A stretch of 64,000 nucleotides of DNA from Sympetrum striolatum (Eukaryota; Arthropoda; Insecta; Odonata; Libellulidae): assembly GCA_947579665.1 (NCBI GenBank), contig OX388344.1, positions 9,666,346 to 9,730,345 of the forward strand, read 5' to 3'. The notes beneath the pieces were generated by a model. It did not search any database, was not told the origin of the DNA, and saw only the letters and a list, made by a program, of their open reading frames with translations. The position numbers and the translations under genes were made by a program. How positions within the stretch are numbered: position 1 is the first letter of the stretch; each line of letters opens with the position of its first letter. Shown here piece by piece: positions 13,301-26,649 of this stretch.

Positions 13301-16300
13301 ATATTAATAAATAACTGATGAAAATTTTAAAACTTAGGTCTCATATTTTTCCTCAAGTAGATAATCAGCAACTTCCCTTTCATCAGTATTTCATGATTTA
13401 CTCCTAAACAATCAGTTATACAAAAAAATCTTTCACACAAAAGTTATATTAAATTGCATTTCTAAAACTTTTATTAATGATTGTATATACCTAAGTATCA
13501 GATTAATGGAGATATTTTGCAAAAATCAGTAACGAAGCCCAAAAATGTAGAGCTCGACTTCCAGCTAACCGATTTAAACCAGGAACTAATCATTTCTAAC
13601 TACGCCAATCAAAGTACTATATATGAAATTTGAGGTTGATAAAACAAATACTTTTCATATTACAGTTCCCACAAAGTACATAATCAGCTGCTTCCGGTTA
13701 ATCAGTATTTCATATTATAATAAAATTTGTTCAATGCAGCAGTAATAGAAAATTACATTTTCTAAAACAGTAGTATATACCTAAATATCATTTTTTTGAG
13801 ATATTTCGCAAAAAAGGAAATTTTCTTCCAAGAATAAGAAAAGCTCAACTTTTAAGTAAACCATTTGCTCCAAAAAATTATCAACTCTGTCAGCACACCA
13901 CAGTATATATGTGAAGTTAGGTACTGATAGGGCTAATAGTTTTCACGTTAGAGCTCCCACAAGCACAAACACACACACAGACGCAGACATCGTTCCAAAA
14001 ATGGTCAGAACGTATTCTAGGGACCCCAAAACATGTATTTTGTTTGAAATCTCGTAGTCAAATTTTTTCACCAAAACAATACTTTCTATGTACTATGAAT
14101 ATGGAGAAAGTAAAAATCCAATTAGTATGAAGGAATCGACCCTAAAATACATGGTATATTGTATGTTTGCAATAACAAAAGTGTAAAATCTTCTACCGCT
14201 ATTGAAAGAGTCTAAACAATTTAGGTTACAGGCCACCCATTTCCATTTTACACTTCCATTATTTCATTGAATTTAAGAAAAAGAAATCCAACAAAGCAAA
14301 CCAAAAGACAGCTTAAATGTAAAGTAACCACAAGGATGATCATTGAAATAAATCAGATTTCCAGAAATACATCCCACAAACTTAGTCCATGATCTCCAAT
14401 TGGAAATATTCCTATAACTATAATAAAATCTGCTAGTTAAGATGGCAGACATTGGCCGACTCAAGCAAATTGACGAAATCGTATAGCAACCTGTATAATG
14501 GAACATATTGACAGTAATTGCAATATTATATCTAAATATATATTATTACTCAAATAAGGCATGAAATATATATAAAAAATTATGAACTACCCAGAATATT
14601 ATGATCATGTATCCCCAAATCTAGCATAGAGCAATGTGAAAGGAAAAGCCGGAGCAGAGATATTTTGAAAGGAGAGGATTAGACAGCACTTCAACAGAAC
14701 GAACGGAAAACCTCAACAATTCAACAGATGCAAACTGGAGCAAGAGCATATGAAAAAAATTCATGATTTTTCCCATCATACCATCTAAATCCAGTGTATC
14801 CTACTTGAAACCCAATTAACTTATCATTACCGATTAAAAACATAAAGTGACATGATATAGCACCATTGAAACTCGATCAAAGAAATAATTAGGTCTTGCA
14901 ATGTATTGGAAAACTTGGAGACACATTTAAAAACAATGAATTGAAAACAATAAATGTAATAATATCTTACTCTGCAGCAACCCTTAAAGCACTCAGTGGC
15001 TGCAGTTATACTTCCCTTATTCTCTACATGAATAATAGCACAAACACATAATATATTTATTATAATTACAAATGCCAATTTAAATTCCAGTAATAGCAAC
15101 AGATCATATTAGATGATTACAAAGCAATTAAACAAGGAAATTACAATTTTGGATGCATAGTGCTAAACCTATATTGAAATGAGGATCTCTTAAATGATAA
15201 AAGAGTTACCTTAGATTATTCAAGAGGAGAGCCTGCACGAACCTATAAAACTAACCTGTAGTATCTGGTTCATCGATTTCTACCACATAACTGCCTTGTA
15301 GTAGGTGATGGTTATTAAGTCAAGATCATTATGTAAAGAATGACTTATCTTGCCAAAGCAATTTAGAATCTGCTGCTATTCCTATGCATTTTACAATTTT
15401 TCTCTTCAACAGGATGGTTTAGGAGGAGATTTTAAAGTAGGAACACCAGTAAGCCTATATCAATAAGGTATTTACTAGCTCCCCATTCCTGAAAGGTTAG
15501 AAAAGAGACCATGAATATTAAATAAAAAAAAATTTATCATAAAAAGTATTATTTTCAAATGATAATCAGATACCTAGACTTAAAAAATATATTCTAAAAT
15601 CTTAAGGAAAACATACCATATTTTTTCATCACCAAAAGGAAAGGCTTGGAATCACTGCATCCAACGATAGTCTTGATTAAGATGCCTTCTTCAAAGCGCA
15701 TCGATTATTAAAACGTCTCACTCATTATGAGAGGTCAGATCAGACCCTCTACATGAAATCTTCAAGTTTTAGTCCCATAATGGGCAGAACTTCTCTATCA
15801 AGAGAGGCAAAATGCCTCTCGGTGACGAGAATTGTATCTGCAAATGGTATCTCTCTTTTGATAGCTACCAGAAAGTCTTGAAGGACAAAACATCTCAATC
15901 GGAATCCTGATCGTCGATGAGAATATTATTTTGCCAAAGGTAGCTTTCTATTGAGTGATACCATGAGGTACGCAGACCCTCTTTCCATGGGCAGAACCTC
16001 TCGAACAGGAGAGGCGTTACACCTCCCCTGAAGAGAACTGTATTCTGAAAATGGTACCTTTCATTTAAGAGCTACCCCGTGGTACCCAGACCCACTCAAT
16101 GGGCAGAATCTCTCGACCTTGGGGAGGCATCACACCACTCCATAGTGAGAATTTTATTCTGCTAGGGTAGCTCTCTTTTGAAGTTACCAGAAGACCTCTC
16201 AGCAGGAAGGATAAAGTGGAGATTTTAAGGTAGGTAAAGCAGTAGACCTTTATCAATAATGTATTTATAAACACCCCATTCCTGAAAGGTTAGAAAAGAG

Positions 16301-19300
16301 AAAATTAATATTCAACGAAAAAATTTTAATCATAAAAATTATTATTTTCTAATGATAGTCAAATAACAATACTTAAGAGATATATTCTAAAATCTTAAGA
16401 AAAACATACCGTATTTTGTCATCACCAATTGGGAAGGCATTGGAATCCCTCCATCCAACGATAATTTCAAATAAGATGCCTTCTTCAAAGCGCATCGATT
16501 ATTAAAACGTCTCACTCATTATGAGAGGTCAGATCAGACCCTCTACATGAAATCTTCAAGTTTTAGTCCCATAATGGGCAGAACTTCTCTATCAAGAGAG
16601 ACAAAATGCCTCTCGGTGACGAGAATTGTATCTGCAAATGGTATCTCTCTTTTGATAGCTACCAGAAAGTCTTGAAGGGCAAAACATCTCAATCGGAATC
16701 CTGATCGTCGATGAGAATATTATTTTGCCAAAGGTAGCTTTCTATTGAGTGATACCATGAGGTACGCAGACCCTCTTTCCATGGCCAGAACCTCTCGAAC
16801 AGGAGAGGCGTTACACCTCCCCTGAAGAGAACTGTATTCTGAAAATGGTACCTTACATTTAAGAGCTACCCCATGGTACCCAGACCCACTCGATGGGCAG
16901 AATCTCTCGACCTTGGGGAGGCATCACACCACTCCATAGTGAGAATTTTATTCTGCTAGGGTAGCTCTCTTTTGAAGTTACCAGAACACCAGAAGACTTC
17001 TCCATATGGGTACCTATAAAACAATAGTTATTAATTATGGCCTTAAAATAATAGAATTATATTGTTCAATTTTATTTAGATATTTCCAAAATATACTAGG
17101 CTTAAAGCGATTTACTCTAAAATTTGTAACCTTATGTTGATTCATTACCTTGAAAGTGCTGTTAATATATTGAAGAAGTAGTCAGTTTTCCATGTGCCTA
17201 TCCAACAACATCCAAAGGTTTCTAATTTTTCTGTCCCCAGCTGCAGGGGTTCAATGAACAAAGGTACCGCATTGCTTGGTCCCTCATTAAGTTGTCCTCA
17301 ACTAATGCAAACTTACGATTTCCATCTGCATTCTCATAGGAGTTTTTTGCTTTTGTTTACCATCTCTTTCTAATGCTGTCTATAGTTATTGTATCTCTGC
17401 TGCAAATAAAGCTTCAAATGCACTCAAATATTTATTATAATTTTCAAACTTTGGATTAAGTTTTACCATAAAGCTAGTGTAGTTTGGTTATCACACGTTC
17501 ATAGACTATATAGAAATTTGCTTACCTTTCTGGATCATTGATGACCGATATCCACTGCTTTTCCATAGTAGTCAGCATCGAACACATGACACTGAAGCTA
17601 AAAATCGTTTTTTTCTTCTTGGTTAAATGTTATGGCCAGTACGTTGAAAAAATTTCAAGTCAGTAACACTTATGAATTGTGGTTACAATTTTAATCCCCT
17701 ATGAATGAATGAGTCAGTGAATGTATAATTAGGTATAATTTGAGAAACATCTATATGTAATAGATAGGAGATGGATTAACAGATATAACTTTAATTTGTA
17801 AGCATCATAAAGTCATTTTTGATACACCACTTTGTGCTACCAGTGCCTCAATGAGGCCATGGCAGTGGACGATGATGCACAGTCGGACAAGACCACACTT
17901 GCCCTTGCACACAAAGTTCCCAAAATGGCCTGTGGAAAAACTACTACCAAATCGTCCACCTTATAACCACCTTATATAATATAATAACCTTATGCCCAAA
18001 GCAGTGCGGAGCTTGTGTTAAAAATTTAATGTACTCAAACCTAACTAGCTAGGCATACTCTATGCTCCAAAGGACTGGATACACAAAGGATATATTTCAA
18101 TGAATTTCTATGAACCTATTATATTTCCATAGGAAGTTCTATTGGAAATGGATAAGTTGCCAATAAAGAATAGCAATTACGCACCTGAAAAAGAATAATA
18201 TTAATAAATAACTGATGAAAATTTTAAAACTTAGGTCTCATATTTTTCCTCAAGTAGATAATCAGCAACTTCCCTTTCATCAGTATTTCATGATTTACTC
18301 CTAAACAATCAGTTATACAAAAAAATCTTTCACACAAAAGTTATATTAAATTGCATTTCTAAAACTTTTATTAATAATTGTATATAAAGTATCAGATTAA
18401 TGGAGATATTTTGCAAAAATCAGTAACGAAGCCCAAAAATGTAGAGCTCGACTTCCAGCTAACCGATTTAAACCAGTAACTAATCATTTCTAACGACGCC
18501 AATCAAAGTACTATATATGAAATTTGACGTTGATAAAACAAATACTTTTCATATTACAGTGCCCACAAAGTACATAATCAGCTGCTTCCGGTTAATCAGT
18601 ATTTCATATTATAATAAAATTTGTTCAATACAGCAGCAATAGAAATTTACATTTTCTAAAACAGTAGTATATACCTAAATATCATTTTTTTGAGATATTT
18701 CGCAAAAAAGGAAATTTTCTTCCAAGATTAAGAAAAGCTCAACTTTTAAGTAAACCATTTGCTCCAAAAAATTATCAACTCTGTAAGCACACCACAGTAT
18801 ATATGTGAAGTTAGGTACTGATAGGGCTAATAGTTTTCACGTTAGAGCTCCCACAAGCACAGACACACACACACAGATGCAGACATCGTTCCAAAAATGG
18901 TCAGAACGTATTCTAGGGACCCCAAAACATGTATTTTGTTTGAAATCTAGTAGTCAAATTTTTTCACCAAAACAATACTTTCCATATACTATCAATATGG
19001 AGAAAGTAAAAATCCAATTAGTATGAAGGAATCGACCCTAAAATACATGGTATATTGTATGTTTGCAATAACAAAAGTGTAAAATCTTCTACCGCTATTG
19101 AAAGAGTCTAAACAATTTAGGTTACAGACCACCCATTTCCATTTTACACTTCCATTATTTCATTGAATTTAAGAAAAAGAAATCCAACAAAGCAAACCAA
19201 AAGACAGCTTAAATGTAAAGTAACCACAAGGATGACCATTGAAATAAATCAGATTTCCAGAAATACATCCCACAAACTTAGTCCATTATCTCCAATTGGA

Positions 19301-22300
19301 AATATTCCTATAACTATAATAAAATCTGCTAGTTAAGATGGCAGACATTGGCCGACTCAAGCAAATTGACGAAATCGTATTGCAACCTGTATAATGGAAC
19401 ATATTGACAGTAATTGCAATATTATATCTAAATATATATTATTACTCAAATAAGGCATGAAATATATATAAAAAATTATGAACTACCCAGAATATTATGA
19501 TCATGTATCCCCAAATCTAGCATAGAGCAATGTGAAAGGAAAAGCCGGAGCAGAGATATTTTGAAAGGAGAGGATTAGACAGCACTTCAACAGAACGAAT
19601 GGAAAACCTCAACAATTCAACAGATGCAAACTGGAGCAAGAGCATATGAAAAAAATTCCTGATTTTTCCCATCATACCATCTAAATCCAGTGTATCCTAC
19701 TTGAAACCCAATTAACTTATCATTACCGATTTAAAACATAAAGTGACATGATATAGCACCATTGAAACTCGATCAAAGAAATAATTAGGTCTTGCAATGT
19801 ATTGGAAAACTTGGAGACACATTTGAAAACAATGAATTGAAAACAATAAATGTAATAATATCTTACTCTGCAGCAACCCTTAAAGCACTCAGTGGCTGCA
19901 GTTATACTTCCCTTATTCTCTACATGAATAATAGCACAAACACATAATATATTTATTATAATTACAAATGCCAATTTAAATTCCAGTAATAGCAACAGAT
20001 CATATTAGATGATTACAAAGCAATTAAACAAGGAAATTACAATTTTGGATGCATAGTGCTAAACCTATATTGAAATGAGGATCTCTTAAATGATAAAAGA
20101 GTTACCTTAGATTATTCAAGAGGAGAGCCTGCACGAACCTATCCAAACTAACCTGTAGTATCTGGTTCATCGATTTCTACCACATAACTGCCTTGTAGTA
20201 GGTGATGGTTATTAAGTCAAGATCATTAGGTAAAGAATGACTTATCTTGCCAAAGCAATTTAGAATCTGCTGCTATTCCTATGCATTTTACAATTTTTCT
20301 CTTCAACAGGATGGTTTAGGAGGAGATTTTAAAGTAGGAACACCAGTAAGCCTATATCAATAAGGTATTTACTAGCTCCCCATTCCTGAAAGGTTAGAAA
20401 AGAGACCATGAATATTCAATTAAAAAAATTTTATCATAAAAAGTATTATTTTCAAATGATAATCAGATACCTAGACTTAAAAAATATATTCTAAAATCTT
20501 AAGGAAAACATACCATATTTTTTCATCACCAAAAGGAAAGGCTTGGAATCACTGCATCCAACGATAGTCTTGATTAAGATGCCTTCTTCAAAGCGCATCG
20601 ATTATTAAAACGTCTCACTCATTATGAGAGGTCAGATCAGACCCTCTACATGAAATCTTCAAGTTTTAGTCCCATAATGGGCAGAACTTCTCTATCAAGA
20701 GAGGCAAAATGCCTCTCGGTGACGAGAATTGTATCTGCAAATGGTATCTCTCTTTTGATAGCTACCAGAAAGTCTTGAAGGACAAAACATCTCAATCGGA
20801 ATCCTGATCGTCGATGAGAATATTATTTTGCCAAAGGTAGCTTTCTATTGAGTGATACCATGAGGTACGCAGACCCTCTTTCCATGGACAGAACCTCTCG
20901 AACAGGAGAGGCGTTACACCTCCCCTGAAGAGAACTGTATTCTGAAAATGGTACCTTTCATTTAAGAGCTACCCCGTGGTACCCAGACCCACTCGATGGG
21001 CAGAATCTCTCGACCTTGGGGAGGCATCACACCACTCCATAGTGAGAATTTTATTCTGCTAGGGTAGCTCTCTTTTGAAGTTACCAGAAGACCTCTCAGC
21101 AGGAAGGATAAAGTGGAGATTTTAAGGTAGGTAAAGCAGTAGACCTTTATCAATAATGTATTTATAAGCACCCCATTCCTGAAAGGTTAGAAAAGAGAAA
21201 ATTAATATTCAACGAAAAAATTTTAATCATAAAAATTATTATTTTCTAATGATAATCAAATAACAATACTTAAGAGATATATTCTAAAATCTTAAGAAAA
21301 ACATACCGTATTTTGTCATCACCAATTGGGAAGGCATTGGAATCCCTCCATCCAACGATAATTTCAAATAAGATGCCTTCTGCAAAGCGCATCGATTATT
21401 AAAACGTCTCACTCATTATGAGAGGTCAGATCAGACCCTCTACATGAAATCTTCAAGTTTTAGTCCCATAATGGGCAGAACTTCTCTATCAAGAGAGACA
21501 AAATGCCTCTCGGTGACGAGAATTGTATCTGCAAATGGTATCTCTCTTTTGATAGCTACCAGAAAGTCTTGAAGGGCAAAACATCTCAATCGGAATCCTG
21601 ATCGTCGATGAGAATATTATTTTGCCAAAGGTAGCTTTCTATTGAGTGATACCATGAGGTACGCAGACCCTCTTTCCATGGGCAGAACCTCTCGAACAGG
21701 AGAGGCGTTACACCTCCCCTGAAGAGAACTGTATTCTGAAAATGGTACCTTTCATTTAAGAGCTACCCCGTGGTACCCAGACCCACTCGATGGGCAGAAT
21801 CTCTCGACCTTGGGGAGGCATCACACCACTCCATAGTAAGAATTTTATTCTGCTAGGGTAGCTCTCTTTTGAAGTTACCAGAACACCAGAAGACTTCTCC
21901 ATATGGGTACCTATAAAACAATAGTTATTAATTATGGCCTTAAAATAATAGAATTATTTTGTCCAATTTTATTTAGATATTTCCAAAATATACTAGGCTT
22001 AAAGCGATTTACTCTAAAATTTGTAACCTTATGTTGATTCATTACCTTGAAAGTGCTGTTAATATATTGAAGAAGTAGTCAGTTTTCCATGTGCCTATCC
22101 AACAACATCCAAAGGTTTCTAATTTTTCTGTCCCCAGCTGCAGGGGTTCAATGAACAAAGGTACCGCATTGCTTGGTCCCTCATTAAGTTGTCCTCAACT
22201 AATGCAAACTTACGATTTCCATCTGCATTCTCATAGGAGTTTTTTGCTTTTGTTTACCATCTATGGTTATTGTATCTCTGCTGCAAATAAAGCTTCAAAT

Positions 22301-22448
22301 GCACTCAAATATTTTTTATAATTTTCAAACTTTCGATTAAGTTTTACCATAAAGCTAGTTTAGTTTGGTTATCACTCGTTCATTGACTATATAGAAATTG
22401 TCTTACCTCTCCAGATTATTATTGACCGATATCCACTCCTTATCCATC

Positions 22449-25440
22449 ATTAAAAGTGAAAAAATATCCCACAGTTCAACAACGCATTCATCAGCTCGAA
22501 ATTATTTCTTAGCATTAAGTGTCATGCAGGAGGAAAACATTTAAGAACAGTTTCAATGACATTAACAATTTTCTTGGAATTCTGTAAGGAGAGACCTTCA
22601 TCAGTGCAATTGTTCACTCATGCCTCGGTAGCTTTCATTCATCACAGCCATGATCACGACTGGGACAAAAGAAAATGAGAGATACATTTTTCTCTATCCT
22701 GTACCACATGACTAATGGAAACAGGCCATTCATCAGAGTGTTATAGCAGGAAGAAAGGAGAATAATTGAAGTAAAAATAGAAGGATCGCGAGGAAGGGCA
22801 AAAACAGGAATGGGGATTCTAGAATACGTAAAATAATGGCAACGTTACACGCAAATGAAAGATGAATACCAGCACCAACTTCAATGAAAATTTATCACTT
22901 GAGTCACTTGCAAATAAACTCTTGTTGCAAAGTTGATTACTTAGTAAAATGCATTGCCATACAAACCACAGGAAAAATAAAATCTTATATATAAATAGTG
23001 ATTTGCTAAGGATAATTGAGAGAAACGGATAAAGGGAATCATTAAATCAGAACAGAGAAACAAAGAATGGACTTGATTATCCTAAAACTTCCTAAGTTCG
23101 CTAGTAAAACTTCACAATCCTTAAAACCATAATGGAAAAATATTGAAAGGAATAGCTATTGAAACATAATTTTATATGAATTTTGTAGAAATACTGAAAT
23201 AATATTGATTTTATGCTTAAAAATATTTTTTATTATTATTTTTCTATTCAATTTTTAGAGGAAATATTAGGGTCAAAAAATGCGACAAAGGTCGGGAAAT
23301 TATAAAATGAAAAATATATGAAATGTGCAAAAGAAAATCAAAGGAATTGGGTATTTTAATAGTGAAGCCTGTAATGTTGTGCTCACTACCTTAGTAAATG
23401 CACTTACTTTAAGGAATCAGCTGTCTTGTTACCTAGGACGTGACTTTTTCTTACGACTGAGTTTCACTTTCTACGACGGCGAGGGAAATCAGCAGAATAC
23501 TGTTGAAGAGAAAACATCCCAGTTACTGATCACCTGTAAATAAATATTTGCTTTAATTAAGTTGCATTACAAATTTTCAGTTCACAGTTATTACTATTAT
23601 TAATATAAATTGCCAATAATGTAGCAAGGACTTATTAAATTTACAATACGACATTATTATCATTACATGAGTAAAACTTGCCTCAAATCGGCTTACGAGA
23701 TTAAAGTTCATAATTGAATTAAATGCATTGAAAGTGACGTACTCATTTTGTTACAAACAAGAATAAAATTTATTGATTTAATATAATTAGAATGACAAAT
23801 CTAAAAAGAATGAAAATTTTATTTTGAATATGGCATGAATAAGAATACACTAGAGTACACCAAATACAGAATAATAATATTAACAATTATCGTGACTTGG
23901 CAAAATGCACTTATGTATTGTTAAAAATTATCACAAATGGTCATCATATTGTTTGCTAAAATATATTACAGATTATACTATTTAGGTAACTATATTCAGA
24001 TTCAATGAAGTTAATAATTATTTATACCACTGGCATCGCTGCTGAGATTTTTAAATCCCTAAATCCCTTATGGTTACAATTGCCATGACATCTCATCGGA
24101 AGATACGTTAAGAAAAGTTTTTAAAAAGGAACGTGCAAAACTCGTTTCTAAGTAGTTACTCAAAGTTTCAGAATACTTAATAGTGATCGATTTAAAACAT
24201 ATAAGGCATTCTTAATTTCTAACCATCGTATCCAAAAAGACACACGACCGAATTACTTTTTTCTTCTAAAAGTCGGCAAGTGATACGTTAAAATTTAAAT
24301 CGATTATACAGTAGGCTTTTAGGAACAACCACTTCTTGTTTTCTCCGAGTACCGGGGAAAAAACAAGGAGCGCCGACAACCACGGTTTTCTGAGATATTA
24401 AACCTCCAACTCATTAGCAGCCGTGTAACAAATTTTCATTCTTTACATATGAATTGATTTGTATTACCGAAAAGAAGAAATACTACAAAACTAAAATGAC
24501 CTTAGAGCAGAGAATACTTAGATAGTCACTTCTTGGCTAATAAATATTTACGCCACTGGAATCGACACTGAATTTGAAATCTCGAATTCCGTTAGAGTTC
24601 CCGTTGGCGAAATCTCGCAAGAAACTGGAAAATATTTTAAAACGTATATTGAAAATGTGTTCCTTAATATTTATTTAAATTTACAGAACACCCATTAATG
24701 ACGGATGAAAATGCAACTAATTCTTGATTCCTAGACAAATATCAAAAATGATAAGCGACTGAATTACTCGGGCAAATTCTTCTAGAAGTGATCTTCGGCA
24801 ATTGATAAGTTAAAATTTTAATCGACAATTCATGAAAAGGAATATTTCGAAATTGCGATATTGAAAGCAGGAGTAAAGAGGTAGTTTTGTGGACGAAGGT
24901 CAAGGTGTGGGAAAGTGCTTCATTATCTCAAATAAACAGCTTTACGGTGACGCTTGGTTTCCACTGAATTCCAGTTATTTAATCACTGTATTATGTTGTA
25001 ACATGTATTACATAATAGAAACATCGCGCGGCGCATTCGACAGGAATAAATTCAGTAATTGGATACATAGTAATGAAGCAGTTACCTTATAAGAATTATA
25101 ATAAATAATCACTTAAAGTATGTATTGATATATCTATGTGACATAATGCAATTTGAACTCCCGATGTCGTTGCCGTTGGTGACTTCTCGTGTAGAACTCG
25201 AAAGGTCTTTAACGAGATTTTGAACCTCTAATTCATTAAAAGCCGCATTCTAAATTTTGTTTCATGACATCAGAATTATAAAATAATATTTACTTCCAAT
25301 AAACCTGAGGCGTGCAGGAGAAAAAAATTGGAACAGTTTCAAAGTTAATGAGTTATTCACGACTCCAGCAACGAATATTTCGCAAAGACATAAAACGAAA
25401 CGTTAGTAGAATCACACAAGTCATATTCGCTTATTGGATC
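22449..25440. other. Unannotated AT-rich flank with old ~530-bp duplications
   Basis: I see no convincing gene. Two stretches are related by an offset of roughly 530 bp: 24,015-24,305 and 24,540-24,830. Both contain an 'accactggxATCG' type start, an ACxGAATTAC box and a 'CGGCAAxTGATA' box. A third partial relative starts near 25,140. Identity is low, so these are old direct duplications. The short ORFs at 23,325 and 24,889 have no splice context or recognisable content. Confidence 0.5.
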
Positions 25441-25445
25441 ACAGG

Positions 25446-25755
25446 TGAGCTTAACGAACGATAACTTTGCTTATTAAATGATTACTAAACTTAGCACATA
25501 ATAACTAAGCTTAGCATGTGATAACTTCTTTTCTTAAGTGATAATTCCGCTTAGGAGATAATAACTCCGCTTCTCAAGCGATAACTTAGCTTAAGACTTA
25601 GTAAATAATAATTCTAAAAACTGTAACTTATATTTTTAAGAAAAAGCTCTGCTTAGCAAATGATAATTCCGCTTACAAAATGACAACTTCTCAACTCAAG
25701 TGATAACTTCGCTTTTAAGTGAAAACTTCGCAAAGCAAATGATAATAATAACTTC
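25446..25755. repeat. Degenerate 21-22-bp minisatellite
   Basis: About a dozen diverged copies of a motif like GATAACTTCGCTTAnnAAGT follow one another, with variants GATAATTCCGCTTAG and ATAACTAAGCTTAGC. The spacing varies because of small indels, and one unit near 25,600-25,650 is badly broken. It is non-coding. The array sits directly before a SINE. Confidence 0.75.
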
Positions 25756-25779
25756 TCTAATGGAAATGAAAAGAACCCA

Positions 25780-25925
25780 ATTACATCCATTTAAAAAATT
25801 ATTGCTACTTACAAAGACACACAACCATTCCCTAGCCAGAAAATTCGAACTTGCCGGGGTTCGAACCCGAGACCTTTGCGTTGGCGTAGCTAGCGCGCTA
25901 ATCACTTCGTCACCGTAGCAGGCAA
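25780..25925 (-). mobile_element. tRNA-derived SINE
   Basis: On the minus strand a tRNA-like head is present. It has a box-A-like GTGATTAGCGCGCTAGC near 25,905-25,885 and a strong box B, GGTTCGAACCC, near 25,860. A non-tRNA tail with TGTGTCTTTGTAAG follows toward 25,800. The head does not fold into a convincing complete tRNA with a clear anticodon arm, so a SINE is preferred over a tRNA gene. The target duplications were not resolved. Confidence 0.65.
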
Positions 25926-26452
25926 CTTATTTAATCTGAGATTCCCTAAGATCAGAAAACCGAATGTAATTTCCCGAACATTGAAATTCCTGCTCATTCA
26001 AGACAACTATTCACCGGAAATATTTTCATCGCGATAGAATATCGATGAATCACATAAATAACCGCAGACTTAGTAAGAATCTTCATTACGCGCAAACTTT
26101 CTTTCTTGGAATTTTTTCACTTGGAAGTGATATATTTCGCATTAATGTCTAACGAAACATCGGAAGTATCATCTCTTGGCATTTGAGATTCCCTTAGAAA
26201 AGACAATTCTTCCGCGTCAGTAAAAATCTAATAATTTGAATTTCCGAATGTTGAAAATACGATACAAATTTAATTTGCCGAATGTTCAATCTCCCGCAAG
26301 CTCATTCGGAAAACATCGTTCACAGAAATATTCCGTGTCATGGTAGATTAGCAATAGATAGATTAAGTGCATTGCAACCAAATACACTATGCTTTTAACA
26401 TATATCTGCACTTCAAAAGTTTAAACATAACGAAAAAGATTCAAATTCTTAC

Positions 26453-26640
26453 CGTTACTCCGGAAGTGAACCACCACGACCTTTCCCCCGCGAAGTCTCA
26501 CCGGAAACTGCAAATTTTGTCACAGAAAACCATTACAAAAGAGAAGCTGCGTTCTCATTGGTGGAAATTTGTTTTCCCCCACCCCTACCGCCGTCAACCG
26601 TTACATTTAAAATCACCAAAAATAATGAAAATAATAATAT
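26453..26640 (-). promoter_or_regulatory. Possible minus-strand promoter with untranslated first exon
   Basis: A GC-rich patch stands out in AT-rich surroundings. Read on the minus strand it has a CCAAT box (ATTGG on the plus strand at 26,557-26,561), then GC-rich leader sequence, then a 5' splice site AACG|GTAAGA with the exon ending at 26,453. The order resembles the CCAAT/first-exon regions at 36.0-36.25 and 39.23-39.45 kb. A transcript from here would run left toward the tandem array. The plus-strand ORF at 26,367-26,645 overlaps it and is probably spurious. Confidence 0.3.
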
Positions 26641-26649
26641 GTTGATTTT

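Larger units (their letters stand above)
1..22448. repeat. Tandem array of a 4,897-bp unit (4.6 copies)
   Basis: The same sequence restarts at 1, 4,898, 9,795, 14,692 and 19,588, giving unit lengths of 4,897, 4,897, 4,897 and 4,896. The last copy stops matching near 22,448, so it is partial. The window opens inside or at the edge of a copy, so the array probably extends left. Copies 1-3 differ by only scattered single bases. Copies 4 and 5 share extra variants, and copy 5 has a small deletion near 22,261, as expected when an array is homogenised inside and decays at its edge. No long ORF with an ATG start lies in the unit. It could be a macrosatellite or an amplified block of a gene intron. 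Confidence 0.97.
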
